The notes beneath the pieces are model-generated. The model had not been told where the DNA came from. It ran no database searches and saw only the letters and a list, made by a program, of their open reading frames with translations. This document shows positions 16,828-27,233 of a DNA stretch of 64,000 bases, one piece after another; the first letter of the stretch is position 1, and every line of letters starts with the position of its first letter. Source of the stretch: Pectobacterium aroidearum (GTDB lineage Bacteria > Pseudomonadota > Gammaproteobacteria > Enterobacterales > Enterobacteriaceae); contig NZ_CP166097.1 in the NCBI RefSeq assembly GCF_041228105.1, forward strand, positions 2,046,001-2,110,000, read 5' to 3'. The position numbers were made by a program, and so were the translations under genes.

Positions 16828-17913
16828 TTAAGCCTGAGGCTGAGTTACAACGTCTTTGATGCCTTTAACTTCGATCTCTACGCGACGATCCGGTGCCAGG
16901 CAGTCGATCAGCGCAGCACGAGGTTTCACGTTGTCACAGGTAGAACCGGTAACAGGTTGAGATTTGCCCAGGCCACGAGCAGAGACTTTGTTCGCAGGGA
17001 TACCTTTAGAAACGAGGTAATCAACGACGCTCTGTGCACGTTTTTCAGACAGGCCTTGGTTGTATTGCTCTGAACCTAAACGGTCAGTGAAGCCCAGAAC
17101 AACAACGGAACCATCTTTTGGATCCAGAGAGCTCAGCTGAGTGTACAGTTGATCCAGTGATTGCTGGCCTTCTGCTTTCAGCGTTGCTTTGTTGAAGTTG
17201 AACAGGACGTCAGATTTCAGCGTGAAACGCTTGGTTTCAACAACTGGAGCCGGAGCTGGAGTTGGCGCCGGAGCAACAACTGGAGCTACACGGTCATCCT
17301 GGCCGAAACGGTAAGACAGGCCAACGCTCATCAGCATGTTGTCTGGACGGGCACCAACGGTACCAGCATCACCAATGTTGCTTACCCACTGGTAGTCAAC
17401 ACGAGTAGCCCAGTTTTTGTCTATAGCGTATTCAACACCGATCGCAGCCAGCGGAGAAACGCCAGTGTCGTCGTTGTTGAGGTGGTTGCCGCTTCTGTCA
17501 GCGTGAGTGTCAACGCTCCATACCATACCACCCAGACGAGTATAAACGTCCAGATCTGGCAGCACTGGGTAGCTCAGTTTAGCAGCCAGTTGGATGCCCT
17601 GTGCTTTCAAGCTCGCGCTGTCTGCTGCGTTAGAAGTAGAACCTGCATACTTCATGCGGCCCAGCCAGTCGTAGCCCAGTTCAAAACCCAGGTACGGGTT
17701 GGCTTGATAACCAACAAATGCACCAGCGCCTAACTTGCTTTTGATTGGGTTGTTGTTGACACCGGTGTAACCATTTCCGTAGAAACCAGTATCGTGGAAT
17801 TGAGACACACCCAGTTTACCACCGGTGTACCAGGTATTGTCTTTAGGAGCTGCTTGCGCGATAGTCGCGAAGCTAGCCAGTGCCACTGCAACTGCGATAG
17901 CTGTTTTTTTCAT
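16828..17913 (-). CDS. ompA: Outer membrane protein A (OmpA)
   Basis: 361 residues, starting at the ATG that opens a normal Sec signal peptide ([21 protein letters not shown], cleavage before APKDN). The N-terminal half is the eight-stranded beta-barrel ([35 protein letters not shown]). A Pro/Ala hinge ([10 protein letters not shown]) leads to the periplasmic OmpA-like peptidoglycan-binding domain, with the NX2LSX2RAX2V-type motif in [18 protein letters not shown] and the paired cysteines around TCDN/LIDCL. It anchors the outer membrane to the wall. It has a long leader, terminator and promoter of its own. Confidence 0.98.
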   Translation of the reverse strand: MKKTAIAVAVALASFATIAQAAPKDNTWYTGGKLGVSQFHDTGFYGNGYTGVNNNPIKSKLGAGAFVGYQANPYLGFELGYDWLGRMKYAGSTSNAADSASLKAQGIQLAAKLSYPVLPDLDVYTRLGGMVWSVDTHADRSGNHLNNDDTGVSPLAAIGVEYAIDKNWATRVDYQWVSNIGDAGTVGARPDNMLMSVGLSYRFGQDDRVAPVVAPAPTPAPAPVVETKRFTLKSDVLFNFNKATLKAEGQQSLDQLYTQLSSLDPKDGSVVVLGFTDRLGSEQYNQGLSEKRAQSVVDYLVSKGIPANKVSARGLGKSQPVTGSTCDNVKPRAALIDCLAPDRRVEIEVKGIKDVVTQPQA

Positions 17914-18030
17914 TTTACGCCTCATTATCATCCAAATCGGTAATTAACCTGATGGGCTAATAAACCTTTGGTTAAAATCCTTTGGTTGGAGACTTTGCCC
18001 TTATTTATGACTTACTGTCAGTCAACTGAC

Positions 18031-18060
18031 GTTATAAAAGAGCAACTCCAGCGAGTTAAA
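18031..18060 (-). promoter_or_regulatory. Promoter of ompA
   Basis: On the minus strand TTTAAC/TTAACT (18060-18054), a 17-base spacer, and TATAAC (18036-18031). The surrounding GTAGACTTTA-CTCG stretch parallels the E. coli ompA promoter in order. It predicts a leader of about 110 nt, in line with the long, stability-conferring ompA leader of E. coli. The rest of the 362-base gap to sulA holds a CRP-like site but no gene. Confidence 0.7.
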
Positions 18061-18093
18061 GTCTACAACGTGATGAGAAAGTTACAAGTATGA

Positions 18094-18109
18094 TGTGATT
18101 TGCGTCATA
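18094..18109. promoter_or_regulatory. CRP-like site upstream of ompA
   Basis: TGTGA-N6-TCATA matches 9 of the 10 conserved positions of the CRP consensus TGTGA-N6-TCACA. It is centred roughly 77 bases upstream of the inferred ompA start point. Single-site matches arise by chance, so this is a candidate. Confidence 0.4.
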
Positions 18110-18275
18110 AGAAAACCGCACGATTCATACATACTTGCTAACAAATAGTAGATGCTTTTGACAGATCTTACGCCTTTTAGCTGTGCTAAATACACGTCAA
18201 AAGCCCGCAGAATACCGCTCTGCGGCGATCTGTACAGTAGATAACCAGATAGAGCTGAGAAAATTCTTAATTTAC

Positions 18276-18782
18276 TTAATGATACAATGTCGAATGAATT
18301 TTAAGGCTGGGAAATAGTCTATAGGCGTCACCGCCAGTGCTTTCTGGTCGCATAATAAAGCCGTACGTATTTCCTGCCTGGGCTGCGTGCCGTAGCCGAA
18401 CTTTCTCTTCTTCCGTTAATTCGTGCGGTAACCAGCACAACACCGCGCTGTAATTTCCTGTCAGCAATGCTCTCTCCATTGCATCAACCGTGAACAACGG
18501 ATTGATGTGGTGGAGTTGTACCATTTTATCCAGCGGTAACCCAGATTGCTGTACCCAGGGGCGGCTCAATTTTTGCTGAGGAGAAAGCCATAGCAGCCAA
18601 CGAGATTGCGTACCTAACTGCTGTAAAAGCGGTAATAGCAGGTGTGTGACTATGGGCTGATCGGCGTTGTACACGATTTCGCTGATAATTCCGCCCGCGC
18701 TGATCGAGGTTTCCGCAGTATGCTGATTTGCAGAAAACGATGACGACTGAACGTTGTGAGAGCTGATTGATTGCGTACGCAT
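18276..18782 (-). CDS. sulA: SOS-induced cell division inhibitor SulA
   Basis: 168 residues, the usual SulA length. Diagnostic blocks include [43 protein letters not shown], and the C-terminal FIMRPE and KIHS-LYH, the latter being the region targeted by Lon. SulA binds FtsZ and blocks septation after DNA damage. A near-perfect LexA box sits just upstream. It lies next to ompA, as in E. coli. Confidence 0.96.
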   Translation of the reverse strand: MRTQSISSHNVQSSSFSANQHTAETSISAGGIISEIVYNADQPIVTHLLLPLLQQLGTQSRWLLWLSPQQKLSRPWVQQSGLPLDKMVQLHHINPLFTVDAMERALLTGNYSAVLCWLPHELTEEEKVRLRHAAQAGNTYGFIMRPESTGGDAYRLFPSLKIHSTLYH

Positions 18783-18803
18783 AATGAGTGCTACCCATAG
18801 TGT

Positions 18804-18823
18804 TACTGTATGGGTATACAGTA
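18804..18823 (-). promoter_or_regulatory. LexA box (SOS box) of sulA
   Basis: TACTGTATGGGTATACAGTA: CTGT-N8-ACAG with symmetrical TA flanks, 22 bases upstream of the sulA start codon. It differs from the ideal box only in the central bases. Confidence 0.95.
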
Positions 18824-19006
18824 TCTGCTGTGTGCGTGAAAATCAACCTGATTTTTTTGAAAGCGCTTCGCATATTCCTTATGCAAGAGACAGTAAACAC
18901 ATTTACTGTTTGAAGCCGCATCGGGGCTGTGCTTAATTATTTGTTCCTGCTACAGATATTTTTAATTGTTCAGGAAGAGATCATTTCAATACTAAGGATT
19001 ATGGCA

Positions 19007-19627
19007 ATGAAGCAATTATGCAAAAAAAGGATTTTGCAATCTCAGCATTCTTTTTCATCTTTGGGGGATATCACTTCACGTTCCCAATTTGGTGGCTACA
19101 GCATCGCAGCAAATAAAACGATTTTTGGACTGGTCTCGGAAGGGGAACTTTATCTGCGTGCCAGTAAGAAAGATGAAAGATATTTTCAGCAGCGCGATAT
19201 GCCTCATCTGATTTATACCAAACGCGGAATGCCGTTACCGCTGAACTACTTCCTTGTCGATGAAGCATTATGGCAAGAACCGCAAACGCTATTATATTTT
19301 GCCCGACTGGCGTTGACCGGTGCGCAGCATGATCAGGCCCTCAAATGTACGAGCGGGCGTTTAAAAGATCTCCCGAATCTTAACCACGATATTGAACGAC
19401 TACTGTGGAAAGCGGGGATAAGGAATGTGGATGAATTACAGCATTATGGCGCTAAAAATAGCTATCTCGAGTTGAGGAAGGTTCGCGCTAATCTGAGTGT
19501 TAACGTGCTGTTGGCGCTTGCTGGCGCCATCTGTGGCACGCATCAGGAGGCACTCCCTCGCGGTATCCGCAACGAACTGCTGGAGTGGTATAAAAATAAT
19601 GCTGTCTCTAAAGGATCAAAGCACTAA
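19007..19627 (+). CDS. sxy: Competence/CRP-S regulator Sxy (TfoX family)
   Basis: 206 residues from the ATG at 19007, the one correctly spaced from AAGGA; the ATG two codons earlier is too close. The N-terminal TfoX domain begins LGDITSRSQFGGYSIAANKTIFGLVSEGELYLRA. The C-terminal helix-hairpin-helix-like domain includes RLKDLPNLNHDIERLLWKAGIRNVDEL and GAICGTHQEALP. Sxy works with CRP to activate CRP-S promoters such as competence-type pilus and DNA uptake genes. It is convergent with yccS, with only 16 bases between the stop codons. Confidence 0.93.
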   Translation: MKQLCKKRILQSQHSFSSLGDITSRSQFGGYSIAANKTIFGLVSEGELYLRASKKDERYFQQRDMPHLIYTKRGMPLPLNYFLVDEALWQEPQTLLYFARLALTGAQHDQALKCTSGRLKDLPNLNHDIERLLWKAGIRNVDELQHYGAKNSYLELRKVRANLSVNVLLALAGAICGTHQEALPRGIRNELLEWYKNNAVSKGSKH

Positions 19628-19643
19628 GAAATACGCTTTATTC

Positions 19644-21779
19644 TCACTGTCTCATCATGTCATTTTTGAGCTGTACGAGTTCAGGAAGAAGGCCGAGCAG
19701 TAGACCGATTTGCTGAATAATCAATGATTCTTTACTGTCTGACTCAGGCGAAAGGGATTGAATGCTGGCGGTAATAGTTTTCAATCCCTGATTGATGCGT
19801 GAGCTTTCCTCTTCGCTACAGTGTAGCGCGTCATCAACATGACACACGGCATCATCCAGCAATTGCAGCGTTTCCGATGAGGTAATTTTCCCACGGTGCG
19901 CGCCGAGCGTTGATATATAGCTTAACAGCGTATGATTCAGGCACATGAAGCGAAATGCACTGTCCAGCTTATTTCTGGTCGCGTGAGGTTCTGAAGACAT
20001 ATTAGACACGACAGATGCCAGCTCTGCATCACAGTTATGCGCATCTCGGCGGGCAATGCGATAAGGCAGGCTATTATCTTTCCCCTGATGATATTGCACC
20101 ATAATCGCATCAAGATAACGGCAGTTGGCGTCCAGAGTCTTATTGATAACGGTGGGCAGACCGCGAAAGCGCCAGTCCGGCCAGATAAAGCTCACCGCAG
20201 CCCACGCGATGGCGCACCCCAACAAGGTATCGATAATACGTGGCACCGCGACTTCAAAGCCCTCGCCCAATAGATTGAAACAGAGCAGGACAAGCAGCGT
20301 AATAAACATGGTTGCGTGCGCGTACTGCACGTTGCGAAAGGCGAAGAACAGTACGCCACTAATGACGATGAGCGTGAGCTGCCCTTCCAGCGATGGGACG
20401 AAATACAAAATGGGCAAGCCGAGTAAAATACCGGTCAATGTGCCAATAATCCTCAACGTCAGCCGTCGCCGGGTGGCGTTATAGTTTGGCTGGCAAACAA
20501 ACAGGCTGGTCAGCAGGATCCAGTAACCGTGTTGCAAACCCGTTATCTGAATCAACGCGTAGCCGCTACAGAGGAGTACGGACATGCGGATAGCATGACG
20601 AAACAGCGCTGACTGGGGCGTCAGGTGGCGACTAATACGTAAGCGGATGTCGCTCCAACCCGTTATTTTGTCGTCTGCCAGCGTGTTTTCCGGGTTATTT
20701 TCTTGCTCGATGGCCTGTTCGGATTCGATAGTCGCTAACTGCGCGTCAATGGCGCGCAGATTATTTAATAAATATGTGAGCGCCTTAAGTTGTGCGGCAT
20801 CTGCCATGTTGCTGGCCGCGATGCGCGTAATAGCGGACTCGATATGCACGAAAGCCCGTTCAAGGCGGCTGTCATGCTGATATTTTTGCTGTAGCAGAAT
20901 GGATTGAGATAGTTGCTGACAGGCTTTGGCCTGCATGCTGAGCAGGCGTTGAAAGCGAAATAAGACGTCGCTATAGCGCAGTTTCTCGCGTAGTTGCGGA
21001 TAGTAAACGTGTGATGAACTGGCCCGTTCGTGAATATCCTGAGCGACAAAATAGTAGTGCAGCGTTTGACGCGTCCCGCGCTGTCCGCGGTCGCCACGCA
21101 GACGCGTTAACAGCGAGGATTTGGTCTGGTTGAGGATCGCGACCAACTGGCTGTTTGCCATCGCGACGTCAATCAAGGGCTTGTCGGTTTCTTCTTCAAT
21201 ATCGGGATCGAATAGGTTGGCTTTTGCATCCAGATAGCGGGCCAACTGCTGATAACACTGTGCGAGGTTGTCCTGTAACGGGCGGATGGGGAATATCAGA
21301 TGGCCGAACAGCGTAAGCAGGTTGTACCACGATGCCCCGATCAGCAGCATGATGGGCTGCTGATACCAGTTGTCGTAAAGAGAGATTCCCAGCATGGTGT
21401 AAATCGCAATCAGCAGTGCGCCGAAGGCGATAGTCGCATAGCGCTGCCCTAATGCGCCGAGCAGAATAAAGCCGCAGGTCGATATAGCTAGGCCAAACCC
21501 GAATAGCCAGGGATAGGGAAAAAGCAGTTCGATCGAGACGGAAGCGACAAAAAAGCAGGCCAGCGTAATGAACAGATTACGCAGACGTCCGGTGAGGCGA
21601 TCGTCAAGGTCAGTGAGGGCGGCCGCAACGACGCCAAGCGTGACCGGAATGGTTGATGTTGGTTGACCTAGCCACCAGGGAACTGCCGCCGCACCGCTGA
21701 GCGCAATGAGGATACGAATGGTGTACAGCCAACTGCTGTTGTACACATAGCGACGAATTCCTGGGGCAAAGGTGAGCAA
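19644..21779 (-). CDS. yccS: FUSC-family inner membrane protein YccS
   Basis: 711 residues from TTG 21779, which aligns with the E. coli start (MLTF...), has AAGGAT upstream and does not overlap yccF; a longer upstream reading would run into yccF. Two sets of membrane helices (WLYTIRILIALSGAAAVPWWLGQP; MSVLLCSGYALIQITGLQHGYWILLTSLFVCQPNY) flank a long cytoplasmic helical domain. It belongs to the FUSC/YccS-YhfK transporter-like family; the substrate is unknown. It probably forms an operon with yccF, 20 bases upstream. Confidence 0.93.
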   Translation of the reverse strand: MLTFAPGIRRYVYNSSWLYTIRILIALSGAAAVPWWLGQPTSTIPVTLGVVAAALTDLDDRLTGRLRNLFITLACFFVASVSIELLFPYPWLFGFGLAISTCGFILLGALGQRYATIAFGALLIAIYTMLGISLYDNWYQQPIMLLIGASWYNLLTLFGHLIFPIRPLQDNLAQCYQQLARYLDAKANLFDPDIEEETDKPLIDVAMANSQLVAILNQTKSSLLTRLRGDRGQRGTRQTLHYYFVAQDIHERASSSHVYYPQLREKLRYSDVLFRFQRLLSMQAKACQQLSQSILLQQKYQHDSRLERAFVHIESAITRIAASNMADAAQLKALTYLLNNLRAIDAQLATIESEQAIEQENNPENTLADDKITGWSDIRLRISRHLTPQSALFRHAIRMSVLLCSGYALIQITGLQHGYWILLTSLFVCQPNYNATRRRLTLRIIGTLTGILLGLPILYFVPSLEGQLTLIVISGVLFFAFRNVQYAHATMFITLLVLLCFNLLGEGFEVAVPRIIDTLLGCAIAWAAVSFIWPDWRFRGLPTVINKTLDANCRYLDAIMVQYHQGKDNSLPYRIARRDAHNCDAELASVVSNMSSEPHATRNKLDSAFRFMCLNHTLLSYISTLGAHRGKITSSETLQLLDDAVCHVDDALHCSEEESSRINQGLKTITASIQSLSPESDSKESLIIQQIGLLLGLLPELVQLKNDMMRQ

Positions 21780-21799
21780 CGTAATATCCTTAGATGCCG

Positions 21800-22246
21800 T
21801 TAGCGAAAGTGGCTGCGGGCATTGTTTTCCCGCGCAGCCTGTGCAAGTTCGACGGAAACCACGCGACGGCCAACTGGCCACAGCGCGATGGCAGCAATTT
21901 TAAAGTTAGCGATGCCAACAGGAATGCCGATGATGGTAATGCACTGCGCGATACCGGTAATGATGTGCGACAGGCAGAGCCACCAGCCAAAGAAAATGAA
22001 CCAGAAGATATTCAGCAGAGAACCGCCTGCATTGAGAATCGTGCTCTTTTCATCCGGGCGTAGTTCATCAACATGGATGGCTTCATTGCCATAAGGGAAG
22101 AGCGACAGCTTGGTGATTTCCCAACATGAGCGTGTTAGCGGTAAGGTAAAAATCAGCAGCACGCTGACGACAGTCGCCAGAAGCCAGGCCAGTGTGGTGA
22201 AAAAACCACCTAATACGAAATTAAGGATATTCAACACAGTACGCAT
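21800..22246 (-). CDS. yccF: YccF-family inner membrane protein
   Basis: 148 residues, the E. coli YccF length, starting at the MRTVLNILNFVLGG methionine. Four hydrophobic segments are visible (TLAWLLATVVSVLLIFTLPL, LLNIFWFIFFGWWL, HIITGIAQCITIIGIPVGIANFKI). The PVGRRVVSVE-type C-terminus (WPVGRRVVSVELAQAAREN) is strongly conserved. Function unknown. Upstream partner of yccS. Confidence 0.94.
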   Translation of the reverse strand: MRTVLNILNFVLGGFFTTLAWLLATVVSVLLIFTLPLTRSCWEITKLSLFPYGNEAIHVDELRPDEKSTILNAGGSLLNIFWFIFFGWWLCLSHIITGIAQCITIIGIPVGIANFKIAAIALWPVGRRVVSVELAQAARENNARSHFR

Positions 22247-22443
22247 AGTCTCTCCTGTACTTGTAAGGTAACCCGATAAAGTAACCAAACTTGCTGATGG
22301 TAAAAGAATTATCACATTAAGCATCAGGATATCCTAACCTGTTTTTAAGGCTAGAGCGTGAAGTCCGATAACGGGTAAACTAGGAACAGATAAACGACAA
22401 AGTATGGACGAATAACCTCTCACATAGTCATGGCGCGAACATC

Positions 22444-24501
22444 ATGGAACTGAAATCTACCTCGTTAGGTAAACATCTGGCCCAGCATCCTTACAATCGG
22501 GTGCGGTTACTGAATGCCGGTGTCGAAGTGAGTGGCGATAAACATCAATACCTGATTCCCTTTAATCAACTGCTGGGTATTCACTGTAAAAGAGGCCTGG
22601 TGTGGGGAGAGCTGGAATTTGAATTGCCTGCCGGGAAAGTGGTGCGCTTGCACGGCACTGAGTGGCAGGAAACACAGGCTTTTTACCGCCATCTGCTTAA
22701 ATCCTGGCTTGACTGGAGCGAGGAGATGAGTCTGATTAGCGCGGAGGTTTTACAGCGCCAAACGGACAGCATTCAAACACTGACGCAGCAGGATAAATGG
22801 TTTAGCCGACAGGCGCTGTCAACGTTGCAGAAAGCCGTCCGCGATTCTCTGGAAGCGCTGCCTTTGCCTGTTCCCAGACTTGAAACCTTTGACAACTGCC
22901 GTGATAACTACCGGGACTGCTTGCGCTGGCTTGAACAGGGCGAAGAGATGCGCACTGCGGTGAATCAGAGATGGATGGATCGCACGTTAGCGGCAGAACA
23001 GCCTTTCTTTGAAACGGTGGAGAGTTCGCCATTAAACGTGTCGCAGAGTAAAGCCGTGATAAATGGCGAAGAGGGCGTACTGGTGCTGGCGGGTGCCGGT
23101 AGCGGGAAGACATCCGTGCTGGTGGCCCGCGCGGCGTGGTTAATGCATCGGCAAGAGGCTGCACCCGATCAGATTTTGCTACTGGCGTTTGGACGTAAAG
23201 CGGCAGAAGAGATGAACGAACGTATTCAAGAACGGCTCCACACGGATGAAATTCAGGCTAAGACGTTCCACGCCTTAGCATTGCACATCATTCAGCAGGC
23301 GAGTCGCAAGGCACCGATGATAAGCCAGTTGGAAAGTGATGCAAAACAACGTCGGGAACTGCTGATTTCTCACTGGCAGCAGCAGTGTGCCGAGAAAAAA
23401 ACGCAGGCTAACGGGTGGCGGCATTGGTTAACAGAAGAGCTGGAATGGGAGATTCCTGAAGGCGATTTTTGGAATGACCCAAAGCTGGCGGGGCGGCTGG
23501 CCGGGCGACTGGAGCGCTGGCTAGGGTTGATGCGTATGCACGGCGGCAGCCAAAACGATATGGTTGAGCTGGCGCCAGAATCCATTCGGACAGAATTTCA
23601 GCAACGTGTTCGCCTGATGGCACCATTGTTGAAAGCCTGGAAAAAAGCGCTTAAGGATGAAAATGCGGTCGATTTCTCCGGCCTCATCCATCAGGCTGTC
23701 AATCTTCTGGATAAGGGGCGCTTTGTTAGCCCCTGGAAGCACATTCTGGTGGACGAATTTCAGGATATCTCGCCACAGCGTGCGAGCCTGCTGGCAGCAC
23801 TGCGTCGTCAAAATAGCCGTACCTGTCTTTTTGCCGTAGGGGATGACTGGCAGGCGATTTACCGTTTTAGCGGTGCAGAGCTGACGTTGACGACAGCATT
23901 TGAACAGCATTTCGGTGTAGGTGAGCAGTGTGCTCTGGATACCACCTATCGTTTTAATGAACGCATTGGTGAAATCGCCAATACGTTCATACAGCAGAAC
24001 CCGTATCAGTTGAAGAAACCGCTTAATAGCCTGAGTAAAGGAGATAAAAAAGCGGTGACTATCCTGCCTCAGGATCAGCTTGAGCCACTTTTGGATAAAC
24101 TGAGCGGCTTTGTGAAAGCGGATGAGCGCATTCTCGTGCTTGCTCGCTACCATCATTTACGCCCTGCTATTTTGGATAAAGCCGCAACCAAATGGCCGAA
24201 TTTGCACATTGATTTTATGACCGTACATGCCAGTAAAGGGCAGCAGGCGGAATACGTCATCATTGTGGGTATGCATGAAGGGAGAGACGGTTTCCCGGCG
24301 CCGGCTAGGGAATCCGTGATTGAGGCCGTGCTGTTACCTGAACCTGAAGATTTCCCCGATGCGGAAGAACGTCGCTTACTGTATGTGGCATTGACGAGAG
24401 CGAAACACCGCGTTTGGCTGCTACAGGATGCGGCGAATCCATCGGTGTTTATTGAACATCTTCATCGCCTAGGTGTGCCGACGCAGCGTAAGCCGGGATA
24501 A
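22444..24501 (+). CDS. helD: DNA helicase IV (HelD)
   Basis: 685 residues, like E. coli HelD (684). A Gram-negative-type N-terminal domain (PFNQLLGIHCKRGLVWGELEFELP) precedes the UvrD-like SF1 helicase core. Walker A is GAGSGKTS with K222; the Walker B DEFQD is at residues 437-441; motif III GDDWQAIYRFSGA and motif VI YVALTRAKHRVWLL follow. It unwinds DNA 3'-5' with ATP and acts in recombination. It is divergent from yccF, with an intact full-length frame. Confidence 0.97.
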   Translation: MELKSTSLGKHLAQHPYNRVRLLNAGVEVSGDKHQYLIPFNQLLGIHCKRGLVWGELEFELPAGKVVRLHGTEWQETQAFYRHLLKSWLDWSEEMSLISAEVLQRQTDSIQTLTQQDKWFSRQALSTLQKAVRDSLEALPLPVPRLETFDNCRDNYRDCLRWLEQGEEMRTAVNQRWMDRTLAAEQPFFETVESSPLNVSQSKAVINGEEGVLVLAGAGSGKTSVLVARAAWLMHRQEAAPDQILLLAFGRKAAEEMNERIQERLHTDEIQAKTFHALALHIIQQASRKAPMISQLESDAKQRRELLISHWQQQCAEKKTQANGWRHWLTEELEWEIPEGDFWNDPKLAGRLAGRLERWLGLMRMHGGSQNDMVELAPESIRTEFQQRVRLMAPLLKAWKKALKDENAVDFSGLIHQAVNLLDKGRFVSPWKHILVDEFQDISPQRASLLAALRRQNSRTCLFAVGDDWQAIYRFSGAELTLTTAFEQHFGVGEQCALDTTYRFNERIGEIANTFIQQNPYQLKKPLNSLSKGDKKAVTILPQDQLEPLLDKLSGFVKADERILVLARYHHLRPAILDKAATKWPNLHIDFMTVHASKGQQAEYVIIVGMHEGRDGFPAPARESVIEAVLLPEPEDFPDAEERRLLYVALTRAKHRVWLLQDAANPSVFIEHLHRLGVPTQRKPG

Positions 24502-24538
24502 TGAAAGCGAAAGCAGAGAAGAGAGAAGTAGGAGAGTA

Positions 24539-24568
24539 GACCAGCGACGGTGTGGCACGCCGCTGGTC
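24539..24568 (-). terminator. Hairpin between helD and mgsA
   Basis: Perfect 8-base stem GACCAGCG/CGCTGGTC with a 14-base loop, between the two convergent genes. A clear T-run is missing, so activity as a terminator is uncertain. Confidence 0.4.
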
Positions 24569-24585
24569 CATGATGATGCGCGTGA

Positions 24586-25044
24586 CTATTTCAGGCGGTC
24601 TTGCAGATAGCGTTGATAATCGGGGATGGCGATCTGTACGGGTTCTTTAAATAGCGCAGAATTGACCAGAAAATCCGCCGTTGCACGGTTGGTGGCCACG
24701 GGAATGTTCCAAACCGTAGCCAGCCTCAGCAGCGCCTTCACATCGGGATCGTGTGGTACGGCGTTAAGTGGATCCCAAAAGAAGATCATCAAATCGATTT
24801 TCCCTTCGGAGATCAGCGCGCCAACCTGCTGGTCGCCTCCCATTGGCCCGCTCAGCATGCTTTTTACGGGCAGCCCCGTATTCAACTGAATCAGGTTTCC
24901 GGTGGTTCCGGTGGCGTAAAGCGTGTGCTCTTTGAGCTGTTCTTTATTCGTACCAACCCAATCCAGCAAGGATTGTTTACAGTGGTCGTGTGCTACCAGC
25001 GCAATATGTTTTTGCGCGGCGATGGTACGGGTGGTGAACTCCAT
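24586..25044 (-). CDS. mgsA: Methylglyoxal synthase MgsA
   Basis: 152 residues, as in E. coli, starting at MEFTTRTI (25044); the upstream ATG adds 5 residues. The family blocks are complete: [37 protein letters not shown] with the catalytic Asp, and [32 protein letters not shown]. It converts dihydroxyacetone phosphate to methylglyoxal and phosphate, bypassing lower glycolysis when phosphate is short. Confidence 0.97.
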
Positions 25045-25181
25045 GGTTACGTCCTTCAATCTGGTGTAGTAAAGCTGACGCTAGGGTACAGACAGATTAC
25101 GGAAACGCTGTTTCGGTGCAAAGCGATAAAAGCAGGAAAAGGCGAACGGGTATCAAAAATCTGATGCGACTGCGCGTAAAA

Positions 25182-25706
25182 TCACCAGGTTACAGATTCA
25201 TTCAGCGCGGCAGAAAAGCCAGCAACGGACGCGCCTTTCGCCGCTGCATTGTACTCCGACATTTTTCGTTCTATATCGAGCAGCTCATTGTCAGCAATAA
25301 CAAGCGCATCGGTACGCACGGGGATAGCCTGATTTTTTTCATCAAGCAATTGATACTGAGGCTGAGCAGTGAAATTTTTTCGATCTTCAAGGGTATGCAG
25401 CGGCGGTAGTTTAAATGACACCGATGCCACTTTTACCGTATTAAAGGTCGCAATAAACGTAGAAGGAAAATAGGTCACTGGCGCACCGGTTTGGGCATCG
25501 ACGGTGTCGACAACTTTGAACAAAATCTGGTGTTGCCCACTGCCAAGTTCGAGGCTATCGGCACCCTTTAGCAACGAGCCTGACATCTTTTGCCCGTCAA
25601 CCATCAGGAGATCGATTTTCTGATCTAATTTCAACGTTGTTGCCGCAATTACTGAGGTACTGAACCCTGCAATAAAAAGGCAGACAGTGATGAAGCCGAA
25701 TTTCAT
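25182..25706 (-). CDS. yccT: DUF2057 family protein YccT
   Basis: 174 residues from the ATG at 25706, which has GGGA 8 bases upstream. A Sec signal peptide (KFGFITVCLFIAGFSTSVIAA) precedes the mature part starting TTLKLDQKIDLLMVDGQKMSGSLLKGADSLEL, the conserved DUF2057 block. The protein is shorter at the C-terminus than E. coli YccT (about 220 residues), which acts in the periplasm on curli secretion. Exported location is likely; the curli role cannot be carried over from sequence alone. Confidence 0.82.
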   Translation of the reverse strand: MKFGFITVCLFIAGFSTSVIAATTLKLDQKIDLLMVDGQKMSGSLLKGADSLELGSGQHQILFKVVDTVDAQTGAPVTYFPSTFIATFNTVKVASVSFKLPPLHTLEDRKNFTAQPQYQLLDEKNQAIPVRTDALVIADNELLDIERKMSEYNAAAKGASVAGFSAALNESVTW

Positions 25707-25899
25707 ATTTTTCCCAAATAGCACGCAATCCGAGTATTGTTGAGGAATTGTCTGAATGTGTCAAAGGTTTCAATTTGAAACAGGCTGTTATGGCATTTTT
25801 CGTTCTATAAGATATAGACGGCGGGTCTTCAAGCCATTTTCTGCGATCCGTAAAATGTGCGATACACTGTAATAAATCACGCAAGAGAGGCTGAATAGC

Positions 25900-26313
25900 A
25901 TGAATGACAGTGATATTGAATCTGTACTAAAAACGGTCAAAACCATTGCGCTCGTGGGGGCTAGCGATAAGTCGTCCCGCCCGAGTTATGGTGTGATGGC
26001 ATATTTGCTAGAGCAGGGATACGACGTTATTCCCGTTAGCCCCAAACTGGCCGGACAAACGCTGCTGGGTCAAAAAGTGTATGCCAGTTTAGCGGATATC
26101 CCTAAACCGATTGATATGGTCGATGTCTTTCGCCAGCCTGAAGCGGCTTACGAGGTTGCCAAAGAAGCCATTGCCATTGGCGCTAGCGTTTTATGGCTAC
26201 AGATCGGCGTCATTAATGAACAAGCGGCAATTTTGGCTCATGATGCCGGGTTGAAAGTGGTGATGGATCGTTGCCCGAAAATTGAAATCCCACGGCTGGG
26301 TCTGGATAAATAA
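25900..26313 (+). CDS. yccU: CoA-binding protein YccU
   Basis: 137 residues. A single CoA-binding (Rossmann) domain: [34 protein letters not shown] at the N-terminus, then [12 protein letters not shown] and [13 protein letters not shown]. It is full length compared with E. coli YccU. Function unknown beyond nucleotide/CoA binding of the fold. Divergent from yccT. Confidence 0.92.
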   Translation: MNDSDIESVLKTVKTIALVGASDKSSRPSYGVMAYLLEQGYDVIPVSPKLAGQTLLGQKVYASLADIPKPIDMVDVFRQPEAAYEVAKEAIAIGASVLWLQIGVINEQAAILAHDAGLKVVMDRCPKIEIPRLGLDK

Positions 26314-26342
26314 GCGCTCAGGTAAAGAAGGCACAGACATTC

Positions 26343-26380
26343 GGCGATGCTGAGTATCACAACATCGCCAATGTTTGTTT
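26343..26380 (+). terminator. Probable terminator of yccU
   Basis: Stem GGCGATG/CATCGCC (26343-26349, 26363-26369) followed by the T-rich ATGTTTGTTTTC, 30 bases after the yccU stop. It lies between convergent yccU and hspQ. Confidence 0.55.
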
Positions 26381-26410
26381 TCGGCCGCCAATATTGAACG
26401 TAGGGAAAAA

Positions 26411-26761
<351 letters not shown>

Positions 26762-26942
26762 TTACGTGGAGGAGGACAACCGCATCCGACAACGCTTTTT
26801 AGCGTACAGCGTTTTTCAAGCGATGTGTTCGTCGATGAATCAGTGCCTGAACACATTATTAACAGTATGGTGTAAATTTTTAGAAGATACAGCCCTGCTA
26901 ATGAAATGTTGTTTAGCCTCGTAGATTGGGAAGGAGGAGAAG

Positions 26943-27221
26943 ATGGCAAAGATAGCGACTATCGCTTATGTCTATGGCCTGGTTCAGGGCGTTGGGTTTC
27001 GCTACAGCACGCAACATCAGGCCGTGCGACTCGGACTCAATGGGTATGCGCGCAATTGTGATGATGGCAGCGTGGAAGTGGTGGCAAACGGCGACGCTCA
27101 AGCGGTAGAAGCGTTAATTGAGTGGCTGAAACAAGGAGGCCCACGAAGCGCCAGAGTGGATAAGGTGCTTATTGAGCCACATGGCAAGACGGACTATGAA
27201 GGTTTTACGATCCGCTATTGA
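26943..27221 (+). CDS. yccX: Acylphosphatase
   Basis: 92 residues, full length. The active-site loop [13 protein letters not shown] carries Arg20, and Asn38 lies in [18 protein letters not shown], the catalytic pair of acylphosphatases. The C-terminal GFTIRY strand closes the ferredoxin-like fold. It hydrolyses acyl phosphates in the cytoplasm. ATG with GGAGGAG just upstream. Convergent with tusE. Confidence 0.97.
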   Translation: MAKIATIAYVYGLVQGVGFRYSTQHQAVRLGLNGYARNCDDGSVEVVANGDAQAVEALIEWLKQGGPRSARVDKVLIEPHGKTDYEGFTIRY

Positions 27222-27233
27222 AACCGGGCAATG

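Noticed and set aside
23521..24156. Minus-strand open frame of 211 codons within helD
   Set aside because: Antisense shadow of the helicase core, whose motifs are all intact on the plus strand.
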